A DNA stretch of 64,000 bases from Kitasatospora herbaricolor (GCF_030813695.1 NZ_JAUSVA010000002.1:4154001-4218000), one strand, 5' to 3'; positions 50,187-59,538 are shown, counted from the first letter of the stretch. The notes: a model not told the origin generated them from the sequence alone. Program-made: numbers and translations.

Positions 50187-53100
50187 TTGACAGCTCGCCG
50201 ACAGCGCCTGATGGCCTGTTACTTCGCGTGGATGATACTTCTCACCGTCATCTATTACCTGTTCCCGGAAAAGCGCATCATCTGGTGGACGGGAATCGGA
50301 CTCAGCGGAGTCGCCGCCATCATCACCGGGGCCCGGATCAACCGCCCCGCACACGCGCTCCCTTGGTATTTCCTGGCCGCCGCCAATTTCAGTTTCACGG
50401 CGGGCGAGGTCGTCCAGGTCATCCAGACCGATTACCTCCACCAGACGAATTTCCCGTCCATCGCCGACGGCGCGTACCTCGCGGAGTTCCTGCTCTACGC
50501 GGCGGGCGTCCTCGGATTCATCCGGTGGCGGACGGCGCATCAGGACCGCGGCAGCCTCATCGACGCACTGACCCTGACGGTCGGCCTGGCCCTGCTCTCC
50601 TGGATCTACCTGATCCTCCCCTACGCCCGCGACCCCGAGCTGACCTGGGTGCAGAAGGCCATCTCGATCGCCTACCCGCTCGGCGACGTGCTGGTGCTGG
50701 CCATGCTGCTACGCCTGCTCGTCCCCAGAGGCGGCAAGAGCCGCTCGCTCCAGCTGCTGACCGCCGGCACCATCGGCATCCTGGTCTCCGACGTTCTCTA
50801 CGGGCTCATCCAGCTGCACGGCACCTGGAGCATCGGCACCCCGGTCGACCTGGGCTGGGCCGCCTTCTACGCGCTCTGGGGCGCCGCCGCCCTGCACCCC
50901 TCGATGGTCGAACTCACCGAGCCGATCCCGGTCCAGCCCACCCACATCACCCGCGGCCGGATCGCCCTGCTCGCCTTCGCCTCGCTGATCGCCCCCGCCG
51001 TCCTGCTGTTCGAGGTGGCCCACGGGGACTCCAGCCACGCCGGGGTGATCGCGGCCTTCTCGGCCGTCCTCTTCCTGCTCGTCCTGGCCCGGCTCTCGGG
51101 CGTGGTGCTGGTCCACCGGCAGGCCCTCGACCGCGAACGCGTCCTGCGGGCCGCCGGCGCCGAACTCACCTCGGCGGTCACGGTGGACGAGGTCACCGAA
51201 GCCGTCCGCACCGCCGTCTCCACCCTGATGCCCGACACGCCCCACCACGTCGCCACCCTCGCCGTCGGCGAAGGCGGCAGCCTGGCCGACGAGGGGCTCC
51301 CGCAGCTGCCGGCGTCGGAGGGCGCCCGAGGATCCCGGCTGGTGCCGGCCGAGGCCTTCGGCGGCGACCTGGCCAAGCTGCTCGACGGCATGCCCCGCGC
51401 CCTGGTCTGCCCGCTCGCCCTGGAGGAACGCCCCTCCGGGAACGACCTGGTCGGCGTGCTGATCGTCGGCGGGACGGACCAGCGGCTCGCCGCGTTGCGC
51501 AGCTCGCTGGAGATCCTCGCCGCCCAGTCGGCGCTCGCCGTCGAGCGGGTGATCCTCAGCCAGGAGATCAACGCCCGCAACAGCGAGGCCTACTTCCGGA
51601 CCCTCGTGCAGAGCGCCTCCGACGTCATCCTGATCCTCAACGAGGACGACAGCGTCCGGTACGCCAGCTCCTCGGCCGAGCGGGTGCTCGGCCACCCCGG
51701 CCTCGGCGGCACCCGGCTGAGCGACCTCGTCCCGCCCGAGGACAGCCACGCCGTCGTCCTCGCCCTGACCCGGATGCGCCGCGGCGACCGCGAGCGCTCC
51801 GAGCAGCGCGAACACTGGCGGCTGCTGCGCGGCGACCACCGGAGCATCGAGGTCGAGGTGCGCTGCAACGACCTCCGGGAGGACCCCACGGTCGGTGGCT
51901 TGGTCCTCACCCTGCGCGACGTCACCGACCAGCGGCAGATGGAGCGCGAACTCACCCACCGGGCCTTCCACGACTCGCTGACCGGGCTCGCCAACCGGGT
52001 GCTCTTCCAGGACCGGGTCAGCCACGCCCTCACCCGCAGCGAGCGCCGCGGCACCGTCACCGGCGTGCTCTTCCTCGACCTCGACGACTTCAAGGTGGTC
52101 AACGACACCCAGGGCCACAGCGTCGGGGACGAACTCCTGGTCGCCGTCTCGCTCCGGGTCTCCACCGCGCTGCGCACCTCCGACACGGCGGCCCGGCTCG
52201 GCGGCGACGAGTTCGCCGTGCTGGTCGAGGACGCCCGCTCGCCCGCCGACGTCGGCGGGATCGCCGACAGCGTCCTCGCCGCGTTCTCCGAACCGTTCCG
52301 GCTCAGCGCCGGAGCCGTCCGGGTGTCCGCGAGCGTCGGCGTGGCCACCACCGAGGACAGCGTCGACTCGACCGAACTGCTCAGCCACGCCGACCTGGCG
52401 CTCTACTCGGCCAAGGCCTCCGGCAAGCGGCAGTGGTGCCAGTACCAGCCGGCCCTGCAGGCCGGGCTGGCGGAGCGGCACGAGCTCAACGAGAGCCTCG
52501 ACTCGGCCATCTCCGAGTCCGCCTTCACCCTCTACTACCAGCCCATCGTCGACCTCGCGGGCGGTGGGCTGGTGGCCTTCGAGGCCCTCGTCCGCTGGCC
52601 GCACGCCCGCCGGGGCATGGTGCCCCCGGAGGAGTTCATCGCCCTCGCCGAGGAGAGCGGCCAGATCGTGCCGCTCGGCGCCTGGGTGCTGGAGCACGCG
52701 GCCGCCGAGACCACCCGGTGGCAGCGGACCAGCCTCGCCCCGCGGGCCGTCCGGGGCCGCGCCCCGCTGCACGTCAGCGTGAACGTCTCGGCCCGGCAGT
52801 TCCGCGACGCCGGCTTCGTGGACACCGTCCGGCAGATCATCGACACCTCCGGCATCCAGCCGGACTCGCTGATCCTCGAACTCACCGAGAGCATCCTGAT
52901 GCGCCGCGACGACCGGGTCCGCGCCGACATGGCCACCCTCAGCGACCTCGGCGTCCGGATCGCCATCGACGACTTCGGGACGGGCTACTCCTCGCTCAGC
53001 TACCTGCGGGAGTTCCCGATCTCACTGCTCAAGATCGACAAGTCCTTCATCGACGGCCTCGGCGTCTCCCAGCAGCAGTACGCCCTGGTCGAGGGCATCA

Positions 53101-53300
53101 CCCGGATCGCCGACACCCTCGGCGTCCAGGTCATCGCCGAGGGCATCGAGACCACCGCCCAGCGCGACCTGCTCGCCGCGATGGGCTGCCCGCTCGGCCA
53201 GGGGTACCTGTTCGCCCAGCCCCTGACGGTCGAGCAGGCCGGCGCGCTGGTCCGCGAGGACGCCGCCCTGGTCGGCCTGCCCGAACGCGACCGCTCCTGA
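50187..53300 (+). CDS. membrane GGDEF-EAL cyclic-di-GMP protein
   Basis: The protein is about 1037 aa. It has roughly ten N-terminal membrane segments (MACYFAWMILLTVIYYLFP onward), a GAF-like region, a PAS domain (about 465-590; YFRTLVQSASDVILILNEDD), a GGDEF cyclase with intact RLGGDEFAVLV (about 670), and an EAL phosphodiesterase with FEALVRWPH (about 797) and the DDFGTGYSSLSYL loop. Both catalytic motifs are intact, so it could make or degrade c-di-GMP, the signal controlling BldD and development. TTG 50187 is chosen for its GGGGGGAG site; the frame is open from GTG 50112. Confidence 0.92.
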   Translation: MTARRQRLMACYFAWMILLTVIYYLFPEKRIIWWTGIGLSGVAAIITGARINRPAHALPWYFLAAANFSFTAGEVVQVIQTDYLHQTNFPSIADGAYLAEFLLYAAGVLGFIRWRTAHQDRGSLIDALTLTVGLALLSWIYLILPYARDPELTWVQKAISIAYPLGDVLVLAMLLRLLVPRGGKSRSLQLLTAGTIGILVSDVLYGLIQLHGTWSIGTPVDLGWAAFYALWGAAALHPSMVELTEPIPVQPTHITRGRIALLAFASLIAPAVLLFEVAHGDSSHAGVIAAFSAVLFLLVLARLSGVVLVHRQALDRERVLRAAGAELTSAVTVDEVTEAVRTAVSTLMPDTPHHVATLAVGEGGSLADEGLPQLPASEGARGSRLVPAEAFGGDLAKLLDGMPRALVCPLALEERPSGNDLVGVLIVGGTDQRLAALRSSLEILAAQSALAVERVILSQEINARNSEAYFRTLVQSASDVILILNEDDSVRYASSSAERVLGHPGLGGTRLSDLVPPEDSHAVVLALTRMRRGDRERSEQREHWRLLRGDHRSIEVEVRCNDLREDPTVGGLVLTLRDVTDQRQMERELTHRAFHDSLTGLANRVLFQDRVSHALTRSERRGTVTGVLFLDLDDFKVVNDTQGHSVGDELLVAVSLRVSTALRTSDTAARLGGDEFAVLVEDARSPADVGGIADSVLAAFSEPFRLSAGAVRVSASVGVATTEDSVDSTELLSHADLALYSAKASGKRQWCQYQPALQAGLAERHELNESLDSAISESAFTLYYQPIVDLAGGGLVAFEALVRWPHARRGMVPPEEFIALAEESGQIVPLGAWVLEHAAAETTRWQRTSLAPRAVRGRAPLHVSVNVSARQFRDAGFVDTVRQIIDTSGIQPDSLILELTESILMRRDDRVRADMATLSDLGVRIAIDDFGTGYSSLSYLREFPISLLKIDKSFIDGLGVSQQQYALVEGITRIADTLGVQVIAEGIETTAQRDLLAAMGCPLGQGYLFAQPLTVEQAGALVREDAALVGLPERDRS

Positions 53301-53331
53301 GCCCGGCACCGAGCGGCCGGGGCGACCCGGC

Positions 53332-54156
53332 TCAGGCCCCGGCAGCCTGCCCGGCCCGCCGCCGCGCCGCCGGGATCACCAGCGGCGTACCGGTCTCCGG
53401 ATCGTCGATCACCCGGCAGGGCAGCCCGAACACCTCGTGCACCAGCTCGGCGGTGACCACCTCCCCCGGCGCCCCCGACGCCACCACCCGGCCCTCGCGC
53501 ATCGCGATCAGGTGGGTGGCGTAGCGGGCCGCGTGGTTGAGGTCGTGCAGGACGGCGACCAGCGTGCGGCCCTGCTCCTCGTGCAGCCGTGCGCACAGGT
53601 CGAGGATCTCGATCTGGTGGGCGATGTCGAGGTACGTGGTCGGCTCGTCCAGCAGCAGCAACGGGGTCTCCTGGGCGAGCGCCATCGCGATCCACACCCG
53701 CTGGCGCTGGCCGCCGGAGAGCTCGTCCACCGTCCGCTCGGCGAGGTCCCCGACGCCGGTCGCCGCCATCGACTCCTCGACCACCGCCTCGTCCCGCGCG
53801 GACCACTGCCGCAGCAGGCCCTGGTGCGGGTAGCGCCCGCGCGCGACCAGCTCGGCCACGCTGATGCCGTCCGGGGCGACCGAGGACTGCGGCAGCAGGC
53901 CGAGCGTCCGGGCCACCTTCTTGGCGGGCAGACCGGTGATGTCCTGACCGTCCAGCAGGACCGCCCCGGCGGCCGGCTTCAAGGTCCGCGACAGGGCGCG
54001 CAGCAGGGTGGACTTGCCGCAGGCGTTCGGCCCGACGATGACGGTGAAGGACCGGTCGGGGATCGCCACCGTGAGGTTCTCGGCGATGGTCCGCCGCTCG
54101 TACGCGAGGGTGAGCGCGGTACCGCTCAGCCGTGGGGCGGCCGGTTCCGGTTCCAT
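53332..54156 (-). CDS. ferric-siderophore ABC transporter ATP-binding protein
   Basis: The 274-aa ATPase has Walker A VGPNACGKSTLL (about 37-48), Q-loop PQSS, signature LSGGQRQRVWIAMALAQ, Walker B LLLLDEPTTYLDIAHQ and H-loop VLHDLNHAARY. It is a FecE/FepC-type subunit that powers uptake through the two permeases upstream. ATG 54156 with GGAG upstream gives the usual length. The frame is open further, to a GTG at 54321 that overlaps the permease stop and would add a (PAVNG)n leader. Confidence 0.93.
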   Translation of the reverse strand: MEPEPAAPRLSGTALTLAYERRTIAENLTVAIPDRSFTVIVGPNACGKSTLLRALSRTLKPAAGAVLLDGQDITGLPAKKVARTLGLLPQSSVAPDGISVAELVARGRYPHQGLLRQWSARDEAVVEESMAATGVGDLAERTVDELSGGQRQRVWIAMALAQETPLLLLDEPTTYLDIAHQIEILDLCARLHEEQGRTLVAVLHDLNHAARYATHLIAMREGRVVASGAPGEVVTAELVHEVFGLPCRVIDDPETGTPLVIPAARRRAGQAAGA

Positions 54157-54250
54157 GGTCGGGTCTCCGTTCGTCTGCCGGTCGGGGCGGCGCCCCTCAC
54201 CTGCGGTGGCCGGGTACGGGACGTCCCCCGGCAGGTCCTGGGGCCGCGTC

Positions 54251-54325
54251 GGCCCGTTCGTGGCCGGCCCGTTCACCGCCGGCCCGTTCACAGCCGGCCC
54301 GTTCACCGCCGGCCCGTTCACAGCC
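54251..54325. repeat. 15-bp tandem repeat, 5 copies, at a gene junction
   Basis: Five units of GGCCCGTTCACCGCC or its variants (CACAGCC, CGTGGCC) lie at 54251-54325. The rightmost unit contains the permease stop codon. On the minus strand the repeat reads (PAVNG)n in the ATPase frame. Confidence 0.9.
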
Positions 54326-55343
54326 GGGCCGCCCGGCGCTCGGTGGCGAGCAGCCGGACCAGGTAGCCCCCGCCGAGCACGCCCGTCACCACGCCGACCG
54401 GCAGCTGGTGACCGGCGAACAACCGCTGGGCCGCCCAGTCCGCGGTGACCAGCAGGGCCGCGCCGGTGCACATCGAGGGCAGCAGGTTCGGCCCGGGCGC
54501 GCGGGTCAGCCGCCTGGTCAGCTGGGGTGCGATGAGCGCCACGAACGAGACCGGGCCGGCGGCGGCCGCCGCCAGCGAGGCCAGCAGGACGGCCGAGGCC
54601 AGCAGTGTCAGCCGCACCGGTTCGACCCTGATGCCCAGGCCGCCGGCCGCTTCGTCGCCCATCTCGATCATCCGCAGCGCCCGGCCGCAACCCAGCACCA
54701 CCGGGACCAGCACCACCGTCGCGGCCAGCAGCGGCCAGGCGTCCTGCCAGCCGCGCCCGTCCAGACTGCCGGTGAGCCAGAGCACCGCCCGGGCCGCGTC
54801 CATCAGCTGGGCCCGGGTCAGCAGATAGCCGTTGACGCCGGTGAGGATCGCGGCGGTGCCGATCCCGACCAGCACCAGCCGGTGCCCGTGCACCCCGCCG
54901 CGCCAGGCCAGGGCGTAGATCAGCACCCCGGTGAGCAGACCGCCGGCCACCGCGCCGCCGGCCAGGGCCAGACTGCTGCCGCCGGCCACCACGACCAGCA
55001 GCGCGCCGGTCGCCGCGCCCTGGGTGAACCCGAGGATGTCCGGGCTGCCCAGCGGGTTGCGGACCAGCGACTGGAAGAGCGCGCCGGCCAGCGCCAGCGC
55101 CGCGCCCACCAGCAGGGCGGTCACCACCCGGGGCAGCCGCAGCTGGTTGACGATGAAGTCCTCGGCGGGCGAGCCGCCACCGGTGAGGGTGCGCAGCACG
55201 TCGGCCGGGGCGATCGGGTAGTCGCCGCTGCCCAGCGCGAGCACACCGACGACCAGCGCCAGCAGCGCGCAGGCCGCCCCGACCGCGACCGCCCGGGGCC
55301 GCAGGAGCACGGAGCGCCCGCCGGCCGAACGCAGTGCCCTCAT
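54318..55343 (-). CDS. iron-siderophore ABC permease (FecCD family), second
   Basis: The 341-aa protein has about ten membrane segments and FecCD signatures: RLPRVVTALLVGAALALAGA LFQSLVRNPLGSPDILGFTQ GA near residues 69-110, and GPVSFVALIAPQLTRRL, which contacts the ATPase. Its ATG overlaps the stop of the first permease by 4 bp. It forms the translocation path for ferric siderophore together with the preceding gene's product. Confidence 0.93.
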   Translation of the reverse strand: MRALRSAGGRSVLLRPRAVAVGAACALLALVVGVLALGSGDYPIAPADVLRTLTGGGSPAEDFIVNQLRLPRVVTALLVGAALALAGALFQSLVRNPLGSPDILGFTQGAATGALLVVVAGGSSLALAGGAVAGGLLTGVLIYALAWRGGVHGHRLVLVGIGTAAILTGVNGYLLTRAQLMDAARAVLWLTGSLDGRGWQDAWPLLAATVVLVPVVLGCGRALRMIEMGDEAAGGLGIRVEPVRLTLLASAVLLASLAAAAAGPVSFVALIAPQLTRRLTRAPGPNLLPSMCTGAALLVTADWAAQRLFAGHQLPVGVVTGVLGGGYLVRLLATERRAARL

Positions 55344-56416
55344 GCGCGGGCCACCTTTCCGCGCCGGGCGAAGTAGAGGAAGAACGGGCCGCCGAGCACC
55401 GCCGTGACGATCCCCACCTGGAGTTCTCCGGGCCGGCCCAGCACCCGGCCGAGCACGTCGGCGCCGAGCAGCAGGACGGGCGCGAGCACCGCGCAGTAGG
55501 GGAACAGCCAGCGCAGGTCGGGCCCGGTCAGCGAGCGGACGAGGTGGGGCACCATCAGGCCGACGAAGACGATCGGGCCGCAGGCGGCGGTGGCGGCCCC
55601 GCAGAGCAGGGTCACCGCCAGGACGGCGCCGGCGCGGACGAGGCCGGGGCGGGCCCCCAGGGCGCGGGCCGAGTCGTCACCGAGGGCCATCGCGTTGAGC
55701 GGCCGGGCGAGGACGAGCGCGAGCAGCAGGCCCGCCGAGACGAAGGGCAGCACCTTGAGCACCGTCGAGGGCTCGGCGCCGGCCAGCGAGCCGACCGTCC
55801 AGAACCGCATCCGGTCCAGCGAGGCGGTGTCCAGCAGCATGGTCGCGCTGACGTAGGAGTAGAGCGTGGCGTTGAGCGCCGCCCCGGCGAGGGCCAGCCG
55901 GGCGGGGGTGGCCCCGCGACCGCCGCCGACCGCGTAGACCAGGACGGCGACCACCGCGGTGCCGGCCAGCGCGAACCAGACGTACCCGTCGAAGGTGGCG
56001 ACCCCGAACAGCGAGGCCGCGGTGACCACCGCCGCCGAGGCGCCCGCGTTGATGCCGAGCAGGCCGGGGTCGGCCAGCGGATTGCGGGTCAGGGCCTGCA
56101 TCACGGCGCCGGCCAGGCCCAGGGCCGCACCGGCCAGCAGCCCGAGCAGGGTGCGCGGCAGCCGCATCCGGTGCACCACGGTCCAGGCCTCGGAGTGACT
56201 GTCGACCAGGCCCTGCCAGACCTCACCGGGTGAGAGCTGCTTGGCCCCGACACCGATGCTCAGCACCAGGACGAGCAGCAGCACCAGGACGGAGCCGGCG
56301 AGCCCGACGGCGCGAGGGGCATGGCGTCCACCCGGGCGGACACCGCCCAGCAGCCCCGAGGAGGGTCGGGACGGCGCCGAACCTCCTTGGAGCGGAGGCG
56401 AGTTGGTGACGGACAC
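55340..56416 (-). CDS. iron-siderophore ABC permease (FecCD family), first
   Basis: The 358-aa protein has about ten membrane segments and the FecCD motifs RLPRTLLGLLAGAALGLAGA VMQALTRNPLADPGLLGINA GAS and GPIVFVGLMVPHLVRSL. GTG 56416 has GGAG 7 bp upstream; the frame is open to a TTG at 56446. It is the first gene of the leftward operon, starting 54 bp from the iron box, so it should be iron-repressed. Confidence 0.92.
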   Translation of the reverse strand: MSVTNSPPLQGGSAPSRPSSGLLGGVRPGGRHAPRAVGLAGSVLVLLLVLVLSIGVGAKQLSPGEVWQGLVDSHSEAWTVVHRMRLPRTLLGLLAGAALGLAGAVMQALTRNPLADPGLLGINAGASAAVVTAASLFGVATFDGYVWFALAGTAVVAVLVYAVGGGRGATPARLALAGAALNATLYSYVSATMLLDTASLDRMRFWTVGSLAGAEPSTVLKVLPFVSAGLLLALVLARPLNAMALGDDSARALGARPGLVRAGAVLAVTLLCGAATAACGPIVFVGLMVPHLVRSLTGPDLRWLFPYCAVLAPVLLLGADVLGRVLGRPGELQVGIVTAVLGGPFFLYFARRGKVARA

Positions 56417-56469
56417 GGTGGGCTCCGGAGCTGGCGGGAGCGCCAAGCAGGCCCCCTCTGTACAAGGAC

Positions 56470-56488
56470 TTAGGTTAGGTTAACCTAC
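56470..56488. promoter_or_regulatory. iron box (DmdR/IdeR-type operator)
   Basis: The 19-bp TTAGGTTAGGTTAACCTAC closely matches the actinobacterial iron box TTAGGTTAGGCTAACCTAA. It sits between the divergent permease and binding-protein genes and should repress both when iron is plentiful. Confidence 0.92.
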
Positions 56489-56537
56489 ATCCCTCTGAGG
56501 CTTCCCTGCCCTGCCCGACTGCGAGAGAGACCCCGCC

Positions 56538-57584
56538 ATGCCGTTTTCCCGCACCACCCCCCTGTCCCGGCGCGGCCTGCTCGCCGCCGGCGGCGCCGCC
56601 GGCCTCGGCGCCCTGCTGACCGCCTGCGGGAGCGGCGGCGGCAGCGGTTCGGACGCCGGCGGGGGAACGAAGGGCCGCGGCCCCTGGACCTTCACCGACG
56701 ACCGCAGGAAGGAGATCACCGCCAAGGCCGTCCCGACCCGGGTGGTCGCCTTCACCGGCGCCGCCGCGGCCCTGGTCGACTTCGGCCTCGACCGGCAGAT
56801 CGTCGGGGTCTTCGGCGAGACGAGGACCGCGGACGGCAAGGCCGAAGCGCAGGCCGGCGACCTCGCGATCGACAAGGTCGAGATCCTCGGCAACGTCTGG
56901 GGCGAGTTCAACATCGAGAAGTACGCGGCCCTGCGGCCCGAGCTGCTCGTCACCCACATGTACGACCCCGACGCCTTCTGGTACGTGCCGGACGAGAGCA
57001 AGGACAAGATCCTGCAGCTCGCCCCCAGCGCGGTCGTCACCACCGCACGGGTGCCGATGACCCAGCCGATCGAGCACTACGCCAAGCTCGCCGAGTCGCT
57101 CGGCGCCGACCTGACGGCCAAGAAGGTCACCGACGCCAAGGCCCGCTTCGAGGCCGCCGCCGAGAACCTCCGCCAGGTCGCCAAGACCGCCAAGGCCGCC
57201 GGCGGCATCAAGGTGATGGCCGCCTCCGGCAGCCCCGACCTCTTCTACGTCTCCAACCCGAAGGTCAGCACCGACCTGATGTACTTCGCCGAACTCGGCG
57301 TCGACTTCGTCCAGCCGACCAAGCTGGAGGGCGGCGACTACTTCGAGAGCCTCAGCTGGGAGAACGCCGGCACCTTCCCCGCCGACCTGATCCTGCTCGA
57401 CAACCGCAGCACCGCCCTCCAGCCCAAGGACCTCGCCGCCAAGCCCGCCTGGGGCCAGCTCCCCGCCGTCAAGGCCGGCCAGGTCACCCCGTGGGACGCC
57501 GTCCCGCGCTTCTCCTACGCCGGCGCCGCGCCGCTGCTGGAGAACCTCGCCAAGGCCGTCCAGAACGCCAGGAAGCTGAGCTGA
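56538..57584 (+). CDS. ferric-siderophore-binding lipoprotein, Tat exported
   Basis: The 348-aa protein starts with a twin-arginine signal and lipobox (SRRGLLAAGGAAGLGALLTAC), so it is folded before export and anchored by lipid. The rest is a type III (FepB/FhuD-like) binding fold: strand and helix in VVAFTGAAAALVDFGL, YAALRPELLVTHM, a long backbone helix, and a C-terminal lobe ending LLENLAKAVQNARKL. It starts 50 bp after the iron box. It delivers ferric siderophore to the permeases encoded divergently. Confidence 0.92.
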   Translation: MPFSRTTPLSRRGLLAAGGAAGLGALLTACGSGGGSGSDAGGGTKGRGPWTFTDDRRKEITAKAVPTRVVAFTGAAAALVDFGLDRQIVGVFGETRTADGKAEAQAGDLAIDKVEILGNVWGEFNIEKYAALRPELLVTHMYDPDAFWYVPDESKDKILQLAPSAVVTTARVPMTQPIEHYAKLAESLGADLTAKKVTDAKARFEAAAENLRQVAKTAKAAGGIKVMAASGSPDLFYVSNPKVSTDLMYFAELGVDFVQPTKLEGGDYFESLSWENAGTFPADLILLDNRSTALQPKDLAAKPAWGQLPAVKAGQVTPWDAVPRFSYAGAAPLLENLAKAVQNARKLS

Positions 57585-57587
57585 CCG

Positions 57588-58481
57588 ATGAGCGGCGGAT
57601 CCGAGAACCTCGCGGCGCAGTACGACTTCTTCGAGGCCCAGGTCGTCCGGACCGAGCGCCTCGGCCCCACCATGCTCCGGATCACCTTCGGCGGCGGGCA
57701 GTTGGCCCGCTTCGTCTCCGGCGGCCGGGACCAGAGCTTCTCGCTCTTCCTCCCGCACCCCGGCCAGGCCGCCCCCGTGCTCCCCGTCGAGGAGGGCGAG
57801 GGCTGGTTCGCCGCCTGGCGGGCCCTGCCCGAGGACGTCCGGGCCGTGATGCGCTCCTACACCGTCCGCGCGCAGCGCCGCGACCCGGACGAGGTGGACG
57901 TCGACTTCGCCCTGCACGGCGTCGCGCCCTCCTGGTCCACCCGCTCCGCCGGCCCGGCCGGCCCGGCCGCCACCTGGGCGGCGGCCGCCAGGACCGGCGA
58001 CCGCGTGATCCTGCTCGGCCCGGCCGTCCAGGACAACCGCAGCGTCTGCTTCCGCCCGCCGGCCGGCACCGACTGGGTGCTGATCGCAGCCGACGAGACC
58101 GCCCTGCCGGCCGCCGGCGGCATCCTCGACCAGCTGCCGCCCGGCCTGCGGGCCCGGGTCTGGATCGAGGTCCCGCACGCCGAGGACATCCAGGACCTGG
58201 ACGTCTCCCCCGAGACCGACATCACCTGGCTGGTCCGCGACACCCCGGCCGCCCCGTCCCCCCTGATCGAGGCCGTCCGCGCCGCCGACCTCCCCGACGG
58301 CACCCCGTACGCCTGGATCGCCGGCGAGTCCGGCACCGTCAAGGCCCTCCGCCGCCACCTGGTCGCCGAACGCGGCCTCGCCCGCCGCACCGTCACCTTC
58401 GCCGGCTACTGGCGCCGCGGCGCCTCCGAGGAGGACCTCCGCACGGAGGCCCTGACGGGGGCGGGGACGGACGGGGGCTGA
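57588..58481 (+). CDS. siderophore-interacting protein (ferric-siderophore reductase)
   Basis: The 297-aa protein has the FAD-binding RSYTVR motif near residue 88, the siderophore-interacting domain with IAADETALPAAGGIL, and the C-terminal YAWIAGESGTVKALRRHLV and VTFAGYWRRGASEE typical of the SIP/ViuB family. These NAD(P)H:flavin enzymes reduce Fe(III)-siderophore in the cytoplasm and free the iron. It lies 3 bp after the binding-protein stop and is co-transcribed from the iron-box promoter. Confidence 0.93.
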   Translation: MSGGSENLAAQYDFFEAQVVRTERLGPTMLRITFGGGQLARFVSGGRDQSFSLFLPHPGQAAPVLPVEEGEGWFAAWRALPEDVRAVMRSYTVRAQRRDPDEVDVDFALHGVAPSWSTRSAGPAGPAATWAAAARTGDRVILLGPAVQDNRSVCFRPPAGTDWVLIAADETALPAAGGILDQLPPGLRARVWIEVPHAEDIQDLDVSPETDITWLVRDTPAAPSPLIEAVRAADLPDGTPYAWIAGESGTVKALRRHLVAERGLARRTVTFAGYWRRGASEEDLRTEALTGAGTDGG

Positions 58482-58625
58482 CTGCCCGGGACGGCGACAC
58501 CGTCCCACCCGGGGACGGCGCCCGTCGAGGCTGCGTCAACCGTCCGCCCGCCGAACACGCGTGGCGGGCGTCGCCGTCCGGGACGCCGCACCGGAAGGCC
58601 ACAGCGAGCACATCCGGGAAACACA

Positions 58626-58660
58626 AAACCCCAGGTCACGGCGAGTGAGTCCTGGGGTTT
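58626..58660 (-). terminator. terminator of the tRNA-Thr gene
   Basis: AAACCCCAGG (58626-58635) and CCTGGGGTTT (58651-58660) form a 10-bp stem. On the minus strand it is followed by TTTTGTGTTT, a T-rich tail rare in this genome. Confidence 0.85.
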
Positions 58661-58665
58661 CGCAG

Positions 58666-58739
58666 AGCCGCTTTCGGGATTCGAACCCGAGACCTACGCA
58701 TTACGAGTGCGTTGCTCTGGCCAACTGAGCTAAAGCGGC
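58666..58739 (-). tRNA. tRNA-Thr (anticodon CGT)
   Basis: On the minus strand a full cloverleaf starts GCCGCTTTAGCTCAGTTGGC, with anticodon loop CTCGTAA in the stem GCA/TGC, T-arm GGGTTCGAATCCC, and a 7-bp acceptor GCCGCTT/AAGCGGC followed by T. CCA is not encoded. It reads ACG. Confidence 0.95.
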
Positions 58740-58875
58740 GCGGCCGGGCTTTGCTGCCCGTGGGGGCAATCATTGCGTCGGCAACGCGGGCAAGTCTACA
58801 CAGTTTCGAGGGGTGATCCGTACCGGCCCCCCGGGCTCCTGTTCGAGGGGCCCGGACGGGGGTCGGTGGGGGGCG

Positions 58876-59538
58876 TCAGGCGGAGGAGACGGCGAGCTTG
58901 GCGGCGAAGCCGGCGAAGAGGACGGCGACGCCGCTGGTCAGGCCGGCGGAGAGGCGCTTGCGGCGGCGGAAGGCGGCGGCCAGGCTGGTGCCGGCGAAGA
59001 TCAGGGCCGAGAGGTAGAGCAGGCTGAAGCTCTGCAGGATCCCGCCGAGGAGGGCGAAGGAGAGCACCGGCCGGCCGTACGAGGGGTCGACGAACTGGGT
59101 GAAGAAGGACAGCAGGAACAGGATGGCCTTCGGGTTGAGCAGGCTGATCACCAGCGCCCGACGGAAGGGGTTCTCCTCGGTGGCGGCGACGGCCGCCGGC
59201 TCCCCGTCCGACTCGCTCAGGGCCCCGGCGCGGTGCTCGCGCCAGAGCTGGCGGGCGGCGCGCAGCATCCCGACGCCGATCCAGAGCAGGTAGGCGGCGC
59301 CGCCGAACTTCACCACCAGGAAGACCGCCGGGTTGGCCTTCAGCAGGGAGGCCGCGCCGAGCGAGGTCAGGCTGATCAGGGTGAAGTCGCCGACGAACAC
59401 GCCGAGGGCGGCGCGGTAGCCGGTGCGGACGCCCTTGCGGGCGGCCACGGACAGGACGTACAGCGAGTTCGGGCCGGGCAGCAGCACGATGACCAGGGCG
59501 CCGAGGACGTACGTCGCCAGGTCGTTGACTCCGAGCAC
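58876..59538 (-). CDS. LysE/LeuE-family amino-acid exporter
   Basis: The 220-aa protein has about six membrane segments with LysE-family marks: VIVLLPGPNSLYVLSVAARK GVRTGYRAALGVFVGD (about 16-51) and NPKAILFLLSFFTQFVDPSY. It resembles LeuE-type leucine or neutral amino-acid exporters more than LysE itself. No regulator is adjacent. Confidence 0.9.
   Translation of the reverse strand: MLGVNDLATYVLGALVIVLLPGPNSLYVLSVAARKGVRTGYRAALGVFVGDFTLISLTSLGAASLLKANPAVFLVVKFGGAAYLLWIGVGMLRAARQLWREHRAGALSESDGEPAAVAATEENPFRRALVISLLNPKAILFLLSFFTQFVDPSYGRPVLSFALLGGILQSFSLLYLSALIFAGTSLAAAFRRRKRLSAGLTSGVAVLFAGFAAKLAVSSA

Noticed and set aside
54251..54325. The 15-bp repeat as CRISPR or attachment site
   Set aside because: Direct tandem copies without spacers; no integrase nearby.
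58666..58739. tRNA-Thr as an integration site of a mobile element
   Set aside because: No integrase gene and no second copy of the tRNA 3' end was seen in the window.
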